A stretch of 64,000 bases of DNA from assembly GCF_030758345.1 (NCBI RefSeq), contig NZ_JAVAMO010000018.1, forward strand, positions 1 through 64,000, written 5' to 3'. Origin of the DNA: Ruegeria discodermiae (GTDB lineage: Bacteria; Pseudomonadota; Alphaproteobacteria; Rhodobacterales; Rhodobacteraceae). Shown in pieces: positions 1 to 9,188 of the stretch; position 1 is the stretch's first letter, and every line of letters begins with the position of its first letter. Made by a program: the position numbers and the translations under genes. The notes under the pieces were generated by a model. It worked only from the letters and a program-made list of their open reading frames with translations. It was not told the origin of the DNA and did no database searches.

Positions 1-68
1 CAAACCTGCCACCGCTTCTAGCTGCAAGGTGTCCTGCACCCAGTAGCCAGACATGACGACCACTTATT

Positions 69-680
69 CTACCGAAGTCTTTCCAGTCCATCCCAAGCCA
101 CCGAGATGGGTTCCCTCAAACGTGGGTCTGAGACTCCCAACTGGCGCAAGGTAAATCCATGCTTGCCGAAATTGCAAAGTGCGCAACTTACTACAACGTT
201 CTCCGCATCACTGAGTCCTCCGTGGCTATGCGGGATAACATGATCGAATTGCAGCCAAAGGCATTGAAGACCTGCATGTTGCTTGGCTGGATCCGAATTG
301 ATCCAAGGAACGGCCTCAGGATACAATTTGGTCAGCTTTTTCCTGATGTCGGCAGACACGATTGGAATACCGCAGTAGCGGCAGCGAAATCCATCGCGTT
401 GCAGTACTTCCTTCCTCACTGCTGCGCGAATTCTGCGGTCTGGATCGCGCTCGGATTTTGCCACTGTATGCGTATCGCCACTTGGGTGGGCCTCGACTAC
501 GTGTTGGTCAACGTCTTCCCAAGCCGGGTTCAACCAAGACCACACGACTCGACTATCTGCATCTCTCAAGAACCTGTCCGCCAGCTCCCTGTTTTCCGAA
601 AGATGGGCGTCAGCAGCCGATGAGAGGGCTTCCCAAGCTTCGAAAATTTCCGGGATTGGTTCCTTGATCGAAAGTCGCAT
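69..680 (-). CDS. HNH endonuclease
   Basis: Probable HNH nuclease of about 203 residues. The C-terminal half has the metal-finger HNH layout: a first CxxC in RDGFRCRYCG near residues 100-103, the central DH in QFDHVIPHSHGG near 146-147, an Asn in SDAENVV, and a second CxxC in SCALCNFGK near 166-169. The N-terminal 90 residues are not recognised. The frame opens further upstream only at a TTG (position 731), so the ATG at 680 is preferred, although neither start has a clear ribosome site. It lies at the left edge in the AT-rich island, divergent from the next gene. HNH proteins of this size occur in restriction systems, phages and mobile elements; the target is unknown. Confidence 0.75.
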   Translation of the reverse strand: MRLSIKEPIPEIFEAWEALSSAADAHLSENRELADRFLRDADSRVVWSWLNPAWEDVDQHVVEAHPSGDTHTVAKSERDPDRRIRAAVRKEVLQRDGFRCRYCGIPIVSADIRKKLTKLYPEAVPWINSDPAKQHAGLQCLWLQFDHVIPHSHGGLSDAENVVVSCALCNFGKHGFTLRQLGVSDPRLREPISVAWDGLERLR

Positions 681-920
681 GACGCAGTCCAACTCATTCC
701 TGTGCAAAATGTAGTTCGATAGTAGAGGCAATTTGGAACTTCACAATCGATCGCGGTACGTTGATCTAGCATTTCGCATGCGGGCGATCATCGGCCCACA
801 GTTGAACCTGACACACCAACTGATACTCAAGTTTCCAAACAGAAAACGGCCATTGGTTGGCTGCGTGGTTGTAACCAAGGCACCAAAGTCAAATTGATTA
901 GGTACTGGAGAGAAATCCAA

Positions 921-1457
921 ATGCCCGACGTCGAATGGAGCAGAGTAGCAGAACTCATTGACCAGTTGTATCATTCGACTGATGCGCTCGAACGTATTTT
1001 TCCCGGGCGGAAGTTTACGTTGGATGGTCACTTGGTTGGTAGTGTCGGAGAGGTGGTCGCTTCGTATATGTTCAACCTAACTTTAAACTCGGCTTCGACC
1101 ATGGGCCACGATGCACGTGCTCAGGATGGCCGAAAAGTCGAGATAAAGCTCACTCAAGGCAAAAGCGTTGCAATCCGGTATAAGCCGGAGCACCTTTTGG
1201 TTCTTAGCCGTCCCAAAGGAAAACTCATCAGAGTTGTCTACAATGGTGAAGACTTTTCGATGCGGGCCGGGGTGTGCGGGTGCGACTTGTTGCCCGGGCG
1301 GCCCGCGTTGGAAAATCTTCACCTTAGTTGCCATTCGTCGATAATACCAGATGCTGCAGCCGCAGCCTGCATTCCTGCCGTTCTTACTTCGAGCAGCAAT
1401 TTCACCCCGTTACCTCACGAAGTTTTCGGCCTCCTCAAATTCCGTACTCACTTGTGA
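921..1457 (+). CDS. DUF6998-like protein, possible PD-(D/E)XK fold
   Basis: The N-terminal two thirds match a pattern I recall for DUF6998: FPGRKFT-LDGHLVGSVGEVVA, then GHDARAQDGRKVEIKLTQGK and HLLVLSRPKGK ending in VVYNG. The E (about 44), D (about 64) and ExK (about 74-76) fit a degenerate PD-(D/E)XK nuclease core, which is an inference. The ATG at 921 has GGAG ten bases upstream and is preferred over a TTG at 894. After VVYNGED (near 1250) the translation turns Cys- and Pro-rich and no longer resembles the family, so a frameshift or altered C-terminus is possible. I could not locate a convincing family-like tail in another frame. It sits in the nuclease-rich island. Confidence 0.6.
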   Translation: MPDVEWSRVAELIDQLYHSTDALERIFPGRKFTLDGHLVGSVGEVVASYMFNLTLNSASTMGHDARAQDGRKVEIKLTQGKSVAIRYKPEHLLVLSRPKGKLIRVVYNGEDFSMRAGVCGCDLLPGRPALENLHLSCHSSIIPDAAAAACIPAVLTSSSNFTPLPHEVFGLLKFRTHL

Positions 1458-1630
1458 GGGAGAAAAGTGTTTTCGGTTCATCGAGTTCGCCACATAGTGG
1501 CGCCACGTGCCTGGCGCTATCAAAATAATTGAATGACCCATCGAGAGCCATACCATGCTTTGTTATCCGCATTGCCAAGCACATCGCGTGGAAGCAATGC
1601 ACTTTCAAGAAAATATAGTCTGGGAAACCG

Positions 1631-3868
1631 ATGACCAAGGACAAAGACAGCTTTCAAGCCTACCTACATGGTTACGATTTCAAAGAGTTCGATGACATCG
1701 AGGAACACTATGGTCTGACAGAAGAAATCGAGCCAAGTGATTGGACCAAAGAGTTTGAGAAACAGTGCGATTTATTTCATCTCGTCCTGACTTTGCGCGA
1801 CCCATACAGTGTATTAGCCCGTTCAGCGTCGCAAAGCTTGGTTGAAAATACTGGTTCAAAAACAGGAGTGCCCGTTGTTCAGCTACCCACCGTAGAGTTG
1901 TTGCAAGCCTCGTTGCTTATGAACGATCCTACCCGGACTAGAGTTGCACCATCTCCCGGAACTTTCGTGAGGCTTTGGAAGAACGGCGACCGAATGCTCC
2001 GTGCATTTGTCAAGAAACAAACTGCTGGCAGCGCCGGGGATGAGGATGTTTTTCGAGAGCTTGCCCATAGGTCCAAAGTGCAAACGCTGCACTACCGGTT
2101 CAATTTTGATCGAGCAGCATGTTTGCTTATGGTCAGTAAGATTGCTTCGATATTTGACGAAAAGACAAAAAATGCCCACCGACTAAAGGTGAAGTACGGA
2201 GCACTGGTGCAGCTATTGGACCAGTGTGGCGAAAGGTTGTCTGAGCATTACCAACATGTTGACGATATCCAAAAGGCGAAATCTAAGGAGCAAGTTGAAA
2301 ATTCCATAGCATTCTTCATTGATAAGTGCTCGCTCGCAGACCACCTCTGGGCGAAACTGGATAAGACAAATATCAGTTTCGAAATCTATCAGTACTTAGC
2401 TTTTCAACTCGCTGAAATAGCGCACGAGTGGATTTACACCTTTAAGCAAGAAGACCTCAGTGAAGAAGAACGAGAGATGCTTTCTGTGCTCTCTTTGAAG
2501 CCCGGGGAGCTTTCAGAGTGTAAATTTGAATACATGTTTATGAACAACCCGACATGGTCAAAGCCCTTCGTTGAGACGCCCTGTGGAAACTATTTCACAG
2601 CTATACCGCAAGCGGCTATCGCGTTCCCTTTTAGTATCATCCAATCGCTGCTCCCGGATGACAAAGTAACGCAAGAGTTGTTCTCAGCATCACGCTCAGA
2701 AGCGCTGGAAGAGATAGTCTTCGAAACTATCAAAGAGGCTATGCCGTCGGCGGATGTGTACAGTAGCGTCCTTTGGAAGGACCCAGACAGTGGCGTGACT
2801 TTCGAGAACGATGTCATCGCAATTCTGGGCAATCAGCTTTTTGTATTTGAAGCGAAGTCAGGAAAGATCGCGGAGGCAGCGAAGAGAGGTGCGAAGAAGA
2901 GCCTCAAATTATCACTCGACACGCTGTTCGTAGAACCGGCCCGACAGTCTGAGAGACTACAACGTTATCTTAACAGAAACCCTAAGAATGCGCACTTAGT
3001 CGAGAAGAAAACAGGCAAAGAAGTACGAGTTGATTTGAGTAAACCCAAGGCAGTTTATCGTTTTGGAATCACAATGGAGAGTTTGGCTTCCTTGACCGCA
3101 GGTCGCCGCTATTTCGAGGGTATCGGACTGATCGACGCGGCGACACCATGGGCACCATCACTATCGATAGGCGAACTTCGGATGCTTTCTAAGTATCTAG
3201 ATAGCGAGGTTTCTTTTGGGCACTATCTAAGCAGGCGTTACTCGATTGAGGAACTCATTAGTTTCATTGGAGATGAGCAAGACCTTTTATCGATGTACCT
3301 CACCAACGGTTTCTGCGTCCTAGGTGATGATACCAAAGAAAAAGCGCTAATGTTCCTTGATTCGGACGCGATGGTACGTACCAACAAGGTTCCCAGACAA
3401 GACAGATCGAATGTAGACATTGCGGGAGTTCATCTTCCACCAAGATGGAAGCGTATTGCGGAAGAGGTTTATGCAGGGCACCCTAGCATCGATAGGCACA
3501 AGTTCGACATATTGTTCACGCTAATGAACCAGCCGCCGCCTTCGTCAATCTATCTCCAGAAGAGAGTGTCTAGATGGAGATCAGGCGCCGGTGGTAAACA
3601 GAAAACGGGAGAGCATTCAAAGTATGTAATCGGCAAGAGGCAGTATATTGTGTTGCTAAACCTGATTTCGGAAAATGAGTTCCACGATCCAGAAAGCCTA
3701 ACGCACCACTGCCGTGCTATGGCACTCCATGTGTGCGAAGATTTTCATGGAACATCTGATTGCCTAGTACTTACCTTTGCCAAACGATCGAGGTCACAAA
3801 ACTATGATGGCGTCTCCTTTTTTAGGCTTTTGCCGCCAAGTAGCTCGATCCGTGGCCCCATCATCTAA
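1631..3868 (+). CDS. Large hypothetical protein with central PD-(D/E)XK/NERD-like motif
   Basis: Intact 745-residue reading frame with no family recognised over its full length. Around residues 378-410 there is a nuclease-like signature: an upstream Glu in EEIVFETI, then FENDVIAI and a hydrophobic strand ending FVFEAKSGK. This END...ExK spacing is typical of PD-(D/E)XK folds of the NERD or restriction-endonuclease type. The 370 residues before it look alpha-helical. The C-terminal 330 residues include a basic stretch (VSRWRSGAGGKQKTG) and no transmembrane segment. It is the largest gene of the island and may be a defence or DNA-processing effector; that role is inferred from the motif and neighbours only. 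Confidence 0.7.
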   Translation: MTKDKDSFQAYLHGYDFKEFDDIEEHYGLTEEIEPSDWTKEFEKQCDLFHLVLTLRDPYSVLARSASQSLVENTGSKTGVPVVQLPTVELLQASLLMNDPTRTRVAPSPGTFVRLWKNGDRMLRAFVKKQTAGSAGDEDVFRELAHRSKVQTLHYRFNFDRAACLLMVSKIASIFDEKTKNAHRLKVKYGALVQLLDQCGERLSEHYQHVDDIQKAKSKEQVENSIAFFIDKCSLADHLWAKLDKTNISFEIYQYLAFQLAEIAHEWIYTFKQEDLSEEEREMLSVLSLKPGELSECKFEYMFMNNPTWSKPFVETPCGNYFTAIPQAAIAFPFSIIQSLLPDDKVTQELFSASRSEALEEIVFETIKEAMPSADVYSSVLWKDPDSGVTFENDVIAILGNQLFVFEAKSGKIAEAAKRGAKKSLKLSLDTLFVEPARQSERLQRYLNRNPKNAHLVEKKTGKEVRVDLSKPKAVYRFGITMESLASLTAGRRYFEGIGLIDAATPWAPSLSIGELRMLSKYLDSEVSFGHYLSRRYSIEELISFIGDEQDLLSMYLTNGFCVLGDDTKEKALMFLDSDAMVRTNKVPRQDRSNVDIAGVHLPPRWKRIAEEVYAGHPSIDRHKFDILFTLMNQPPPSSIYLQKRVSRWRSGAGGKQKTGEHSKYVIGKRQYIVLLNLISENEFHDPESLTHHCRAMALHVCEDFHGTSDCLVLTFAKRSRSQNYDGVSFFRLLPPSSSIRGPII

Positions 3869-4258
3869 ACCTTGTGCTCAAGCCAGTTTGCTTGCTGTTT
3901 TCCCAAGTCTATTCACAGCTTGGCTGATCAGCTTGAGGGGGACGAAAATGCTGTTCCGACAGGATTGTTAGGATTGCCAATCGTTCCCATTCCTGAAGAG
4001 GTACATTGAAATCTTGCGAACAGCAGCGGGTACATACAAATGGGCTCGGGGTCACCTTTGCGTCTCTGCAGCGGGAAATTGAGTGAGGTGTTCTAAATGT
4101 CGGCACTGCCCCCACCCCCATCGCTAGCTCGCAACTGCAGCGCACGCCTGCTTTCGCCCCCGAGGTGTAGTTGATCAGTGTCTACTTTGGGGTTGCCGAC
4201 CCGCCGGATGCGCCTGCAGCACCGAATTGGTACGGCAATGAAAGGTCAGGGCTCAACT
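3869..4258. other. Intergenic stretch, no gene recognised
   Basis: About 390 bases between two convergent island genes. I see no credible coding frame, tRNA or clear terminator. Short frames on both strands look like chance openings. Confidence 0.5.
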
Positions 4259-4849
4259 CTATCTGACTTGCATCCCAGATGCATGAAACAATTGAAGCAT
4301 TCTGCCGACTTCAGTGGCTGCCAGCGTTGTGGATAGTGAGCCCTGTATATCAAGAATCATATCCTCAAACGTCAGTATACGTATGGGGTTGCCCCCCAGC
4401 GCATTCTTGAACGGAAGATAAGACTCCCAAGTCGCCCTGTCCCCGCGAACTTTCGTTACAGCGGTTATATACGTAAAGTTCCTGGTACCAGTTACGTCTT
4501 CAATCGCCTGTATGAATGCTTCAGACCACTTGGGAACGGTAAGTTCTCGGAAACTCTGCCACGCCATTCGACCGCTGACTTTTTTACCCTTTTCAATCGC
4601 GTCAATCTTAGAGGCGGGGTGAAAACCGCTTTGCCAACTCTTGCAACTCACAGCGAGAACTTTTTCAGCACCTTTAAGCTTTGGGTGGTAGCCAACAACA
4701 TCAATATCACTGTGATTGGAGTCTTTTTTTGCTATGAAATCCGGATGGTCTTTTCGCGGTAAAAACTTGATATTGTGCTGAACAAAATAACCGCGATGGA
4801 TTAGGAATTCTTCAACAATCTGTTCAAGAATATCTTCTTTTGTGGCCAT
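4259..4849 (-). CDS. Restriction-endonuclease-like hypothetical protein
   Basis: About 196 residues from the ATG at 4849, which has GGGAC a few bases upstream. The frame continues to 4933, but those extra residues are Cys-rich and unlike the rest. A helical start (EDILEQIVEEFLIHRGYFVQ) leads to SDIDVVGYHP (Asp about 50) and a strand VLAVSCKSWQSGF (Lys about 70). This is the order of a PD-(D/E)XK core, except that the position usually holding an acidic residue two before Lys is Ser. Activity is therefore uncertain. A later part, FTYITAVTKVRGDR, would fit another strand of the fold. It is convergent with the 745-residue gene and belongs to the same island cargo. Confidence 0.6.
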   Translation of the reverse strand: MATKEDILEQIVEEFLIHRGYFVQHNIKFLPRKDHPDFIAKKDSNHSDIDVVGYHPKLKGAEKVLAVSCKSWQSGFHPASKIDAIEKGKKVSGRMAWQSFRELTVPKWSEAFIQAIEDVTGTRNFTYITAVTKVRGDRATWESYLPFKNALGGNPIRILTFEDMILDIQGSLSTTLAATEVGRMLQLFHASGMQVR

Positions 4850-5184
4850 GTGATTTGTCCCAAAGCTTTGTCGCGTAGCAAACGCATTGCACGAGCGCAT
4901 TGAATAGCAGTTCGGGTATAGAGCTTCCACCACGATGTCCGTTCATAACTATTCACCATGCCATTGTGTAAGTCCGGTTAGCAGCGGGGCCCGACGAATG
5001 CAGACGCAGCGCCCAAATCATGGTGGAACGGCAGCTCAGGGGCTCATTGGGTCAAATTCTAGCAGTGTTTGAGGCTCCGCTTTTTGGAACAGACTTTGAC
5101 TTTGTAAAGGTCACTATCTGCGCATCACCGCCATTGACTGTGACAGTCGCGAACGATGGCTCCATCAGGTGATCATTGTTGTTG

Positions 5185-5640
5185 TCAGAATAGCCTATAT
5201 CTTGCTCGAACCTTGTTCAGCCGATCTTCAATCGGCGAGGCATGCTCCCTCGCAATCCGCGCCAGCGCTTCAACGTGGCGTTCCATGAAATCATCAAACT
5301 GTTCGGCAGACACGTCGGATATCGCCGCTCGCGTAACGAACAGCCCGGCGAGTTGCGCGTCGAGTTCTCGCATCTTGGCGGCGCGGTTGGCTTGGATAAC
5401 ATCGCAGGGCAGAACACCCGCGCAGTTTTGCATTAGATCATTGCCAATCACGGCCTCGAACTGTTGCCAAAGCTCGTGGGTAGGCCAGCGGGCGCGGTTG
5501 CTGTCTTTGATTGGCATGCAGTAACGGATACGTCTCAGCGCGTCTGTGAAGGCGTCTCCTATGGTGTCATGCACATCCTGCCAGCTGCGCATCTCGAACT
5601 TGTTGCGGAGTTGCTTGGAGCCTAGGGTTCGTGACCTCAA
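5185..5640 (-). CDS. Hypothetical protein next to integrase
   Basis: A 151-residue protein, or about 135 residues from the internal Met of MRSWQDVHD. It is soluble, helical and rich in Arg and Ala, with no motif I recognise. It begins 26 bases after the integrase stop on the same strand, so the two may be co-transcribed. Proteins in that position are sometimes excision or accessory factors, but this one has no visible helix-turn-helix, and no function is assigned. Confidence 0.5.
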   Translation of the reverse strand: MRSRTLGSKQLRNKFEMRSWQDVHDTIGDAFTDALRRIRYCMPIKDSNRARWPTHELWQQFEAVIGNDLMQNCAGVLPCDVIQANRAAKMRELDAQLAGLFVTRAAISDVSAEQFDDFMERHVEALARIAREHASPIEDRLNKVRARYRLF

Positions 5641-5666
5641 CGAAGGTTACAAGATGTGCCGAAATG

Positions 5667-6854
5667 TCAGGAAACGACACGGAACTTCCGGGTATGGATT
5701 TCCGGAACACTCAATGCATTTCCGAGCATTTCCGCGTTTTTCTCTGCTGCCTGCCGAACCGGATCATCGGCGAGGTGTGCGTAACGCATCGTGGTCTGTA
5801 ACTGCGTGTGTCCGAGTAAGCGGCCAACCATCTGAATGGGCATGCCGAAAGAAACCGCATTGGACGCATAGGTGTGGCGAAGGTCATGAATGCGCACATC
5901 TGATAGCCCGGCCTGTTCACGAATGCGCCGCCATGGGTGTTGTAGATCAGTGGCGTGTTTCCCCTCAAGCTTACCTTCGATCACATATGGGTTTCCCGGA
6001 GTGCGGGGCAGGGCGTCCAAAACATCACGAGCCGCCTGCGGCAGAGGAATGCGCCGCGCGCCGGTCTTGGTGTCAGGTAATTCCATGCCATGCGCGGTGA
6101 TGTATTCCCATTTCAGGGTCTGGATTTCTCCCAACCGGCAGCCGGTCAGGATCAACAGGCGGAAGGCGGCAACAACAAAGGGTGTTTCCGTGCCATTGCG
6201 TTTCACTTCCGCCAAGACCTGCCCCAAGCGCTGCAATTCATGCTGGCTCAGGAACCGTTCGCGTTTCACCTCGCGGTATTTCGGCACATGGCGGCACGGG
6301 TTGGAGCCGTCAGGCCGCAGGCCCCAGATTTCCGCCAGATTGAACATCTTGGATAAGACCCCAAGTGTCCGGTTGGCCTGATAGGGTTTGTCCCGGAACT
6401 TATGGTGCAGATCGGCGATGTCTTTCCGTTCCACATCCACGGCTTTGAAGCTGCCCAAAGCCGGGTTGATAAAGAGATCGATGGCGCGGCGATACTCGCC
6501 CTGCGTAGAGGGCTTACAGCGTTCCTTGACATGGCTGTCAAAGAACCGCTCACAAAGCGCAGCAACGGTTGGCGCGCGGCGATGCTGGGCCCTCTCTTCG
6601 GCGGGGTTTTCACCCTTTGCCACGTCGCCCATGATTTCTTTTGCCAGCTTGCGTGCCTCGTCCACGGTGATCTTGCCATGCCGCCCAATTGACACCCGCC
6701 GCGTGCGCCCGCCTTTTCGATACTGCGCCTGATAGGTTCTGGCCCCCGATGGCATTACCCGCACGCCAAAACCCGCGATCTGGCTGTCCCAGACAAAGTA
6801 ATCTTTTGCATCAATTGGCAGCGCCTCGACGGTGCGTTTGGTCAGTTTTGGCAT
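5667..6854 (-). CDS. Tyrosine-type site-specific integrase
   Basis: A 395-residue tyrosine recombinase with a P4/DUF4102-like N-terminal arm-binding region (VWDSQIAGFGVRV, then YRKGGRTRRVSIGRHG). A SAM-like core-binding domain follows at about residues 95-180, and then the catalytic domain. Catalytic residues visible from the start MPKLTKR are Arg 240 in TGCRLGE, Lys 263 in DTKTG, His 323 and Arg 326 in HDLRHTYAS, His 349 in LLGHTQ and the nucleophile Tyr 358 in MRYAHL, so it looks complete and active. The gene starts 180 bases from a tRNA 3' fragment, the usual position for an integrase at the att end of a genomic island. A truncated relative lies at 11.1-11.4 kb. Confidence 0.93.
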   Translation of the reverse strand: MPKLTKRTVEALPIDAKDYFVWDSQIAGFGVRVMPSGARTYQAQYRKGGRTRRVSIGRHGKITVDEARKLAKEIMGDVAKGENPAEERAQHRRAPTVAALCERFFDSHVKERCKPSTQGEYRRAIDLFINPALGSFKAVDVERKDIADLHHKFRDKPYQANRTLGVLSKMFNLAEIWGLRPDGSNPCRHVPKYREVKRERFLSQHELQRLGQVLAEVKRNGTETPFVVAAFRLLILTGCRLGEIQTLKWEYITAHGMELPDTKTGARRIPLPQAARDVLDALPRTPGNPYVIEGKLEGKHATDLQHPWRRIREQAGLSDVRIHDLRHTYASNAVSFGMPIQMVGRLLGHTQLQTTMRYAHLADDPVRQAAEKNAEMLGNALSVPEIHTRKFRVVS

Positions 6855-7032
6855 AGCTCTATCCTTTCCCTTCATACGCCCCGTGGAAGCACTGTGGAAG
6901 CAACTGGAAGCAAATCATGGGGTAAGGCGTAGAAGCCAAGCGCAGTCGTCGTCAAGGAAAGATAAGCGATTCCAATAAGATAGGGTAAGTGGGCAAAATC
7001 AGGCGTAACCCGTGCGACCCCGCTTAGGCTAT

Positions 7033-7077
7033 CTCATAACCTGAAGGTCGTAGGTTCAAATCCTACTCTCGCAACCA
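7033..7077 (+). other. 3' fragment of initiator tRNA, probable attachment site
   Basis: These 45 bases match the 3' part of an alphaproteobacterial initiator tRNA from the anticodon loop (CTCATAACC) through the T arm (GTAGGTTCAAATCCTAC) to the terminal GCAACCA. The 5' half is absent: upstream sequence does not form the anticodon, D or acceptor 5' strands. It is therefore not a functional tRNA but the duplicated end left when an element integrates into a tRNA 3' end. Its orientation predicts that the element lies to the left and that the complete tRNA gene lies beyond position 1. Confidence 0.8.
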
Positions 7078-7227
7078 AAATAATCAATACAGAACAACAT
7101 ACTAGCGCCCCAAGGGGCGCTTCTCGCGTTTCCACCTCCAAACCCAGTGCTACAACAGTGCTACGTTTGAGGGGCTATCGCAAACGTTTTGACAAGGGAA
7201 AGCGTTAACTAGCCACCGTGTAGCACA

Positions 7228-8802
7228 TCACCCACTCTCTGTTTCAAACCAACGCCTTGCGTCCGGTTCCTTCGGTGGCATCCACAGCCAAGTCGATGCA
7301 CTTGCTAAATCAACTTTATCTGTGGCGCTAAGCTTGGCGATGTATTGTTCGTACAGGAGGTTCGAAAAATTGAACGCATCTCGATAATTATCGTAGCCAC
7401 TTGAGCCACTACAAAGAGCGCATGAAGAATCAAACACTTGGTCAAAGTAGTCATGAGCGTTCGCAAAAAGAAACTTGGCGTTCGACGGTGAGGAACCGCT
7501 ATGGATGATCCTATTCCGAGCTCGATAAATTCTGTTGATCTGCCATCTTACCCGTCTTTCATGTTCCGTAAGTAACCTAGATGCGGAGCTCGCTGATTGA
7601 AACTTTCGGTTCAAAGTAAAAATGCGATACCGAAGTAATTCGAAGTTGCCGAGATCCGAAAGAAGCCCAGAAAGGGATTTCTCGTTCTCTGATAGAGTGA
7701 CAAGACAAAAGCCCTTTTTCACAAGGTCACTCTCTGATGGGAGTGTTGCAGTCCTCAGTGCCTTTGTCAGCAGATGCCTATTCCATCTAAGGATATCCCA
7801 AGTAAGTGATTGGAATACCTGTCTAAAATAGTTCAATGATATTATTGGAATTAACGCCGCGGACACACATGATACAATCGAAGAATTCTCACGTGAAGGA
7901 GACATGGTTTCGAGCGCGGTCCACAAATTTACAATTTGGGTTTCGACATTCTCTGACTGACTTGCTGATCCGTGAAAAGCAACAACGCGAAAAAACTTGG
8001 CTCGATCTGGGCCACCTGGCAACCGCAATACATCTGTCAACCGATCAACTTTTGTGGCGGCGTCAGATACTGTGTTGTCCAGAGTGTATTGCATTAAATT
8101 GTCTTGGAGCTTCACTTCCGACAGTTTGTCTGCACAGCATTATTGAAGCGTGAAGGCCTTTTCATCACAATAGTATTCAAGCTTGTGGTGATAGATTCCA
8201 AATATGTCATGGACACGTTGAATTTTTTGTTTCGCCTGATCTACTGCGGAAAACTTGTCGGTTGCACTGATGTTTGATGCGATCAGATAGCAATCTGCAG
8301 ACTTTAGCTTTGGTACTTTCCCGACACCTTTCTTGCCTTTGAAATCCTTCGGAACCGCATTGGCGCTTTCAAGACGAAATAGTCTGAGAACACTCTCTGG
8401 CAGTGCTTCAATTGGAGTATCGTAAGTGAAAAGCACACTAAAGTTGTGATGATGTGGAAAGATCTCCCGAAAGAATGGTTTGAGCGCGGAGGTGCCGTCT
8501 ACTTTCTTGGTTCTAAAAAAGGTGTTGATTACTGTTTGGCTAATTTGGCGCTGGTTAACACCATAGTTTGTTAGAGCTGTTACCATCCCGCGCGCCACAA
8601 ATTCGATATCAGACTTTTGGTTTTTTCGGCAGAACCTTTCTGCAAGTTCGAAACACTTTAATGCATAGGAACGTCTAGATATCTCTCGTGCGAGCACTCG
8701 TACCTTCCGCTCAATATCTGTGAGGGAACTGCGATCGTAGTTAACATGTCTTTCTGGATCTAACCAATTTTCAATACTCCGAAATAACACCTGACACCCC
8801 AT
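7228..8802 (-). pseudogene. HEPN-type protein gene interrupted by one in-frame stop
   Basis: Two open stretches (8802-8140 and 8115-7228) lie in the same frame, separated by one TAA at 8142-8140 and eight sense codons. Read through, they give about 524 residues. The second part contains LWTALE (about 293-298) and RARNRIIHSG, an R-x4-H motif (about 429-434) typical of HEPN nucleases and of ApeA-like HEPN proteins in phage defence. The first part has a TDIERKVRVLAREISRRS-type helical region and is not recognised. The downstream piece has only a GTG with no ribosome site, so an original single gene is more likely than two. Whether it is dead, read through or a sequencing error cannot be told from here. 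Confidence 0.65.
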
Positions 8803-9132
8803 CCACGTCTTCTAAGCTCAAGTTAAGCTAGAAAGAAGGCGAACACCACTACAGGGCACACGTTGAGAGCTTGTTTGCAGCTTTCACGGTAGTCAGAAAA
8901 CTCCTGCGGCGCATGACCCTTCCTGCCAGCTTTGATCAAGGACCATTCCCGTCTCGGGCTGATTACCGTTATCTATCAAGATTGAATGCAGGTGTAAGGT
9001 GCCCCGAATCGGTGTTCGACTACAGCGCTGCCGTAGGGCTACCCTACGTTCAACTTTCCTGTAATGCCCCGATCTCTCAACGCAAAATATGCGTTTAACG
9101 TCGATGTGTTACACTGGCTCAAGCCCCGGAAT
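8803..9132. other. Intergenic stretch, no gene recognised
   Basis: About 330 bases upstream of the HEPN gene. A 75-codon frame on the plus strand at 8871-9098 has no ribosome site and resembles nothing known to me. No repeat or tRNA is seen until the tRNA-like piece that follows. Confidence 0.4.
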
Positions 9133-9186
9133 TTCGGTGAAGGGGGCGGAATCGAACCGCCTCTCTCCCCGGGGGAGTAGATCCCA
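9133..9186 (-). other. tRNA-like 3' end fragment
   Basis: Read on the minus strand, 9161-9145 forms a perfect T arm: GGCGG, loop TTCGATT, CCGCC. It is followed by CCCTTCACCG, like an acceptor 3' strand with CCG where CCA is expected. Just before it is a hairpin CTCCCC-C-GGGGAG resembling a long variable arm. I cannot build a whole cloverleaf with a D arm. It may be a remnant of a tRNA or tmRNA left as an old attachment site, or a chance match. It lies immediately after the stop of the interrupted membrane-protein gene. Confidence 0.35.
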
Positions 9187-9188
9187 GA

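Noticed and set aside
7021-7077. A complete tRNA gene at the integrase end
   Set aside because: Only the 3' half matches initiator tRNA. The 5' acceptor strand, D arm and 5' side of the anticodon stem are absent.
8871-9098. 75-codon frame upstream of the HEPN gene as a small gene
   Set aside because: No ribosome site, no recognisable motif and no coupling to a neighbour.
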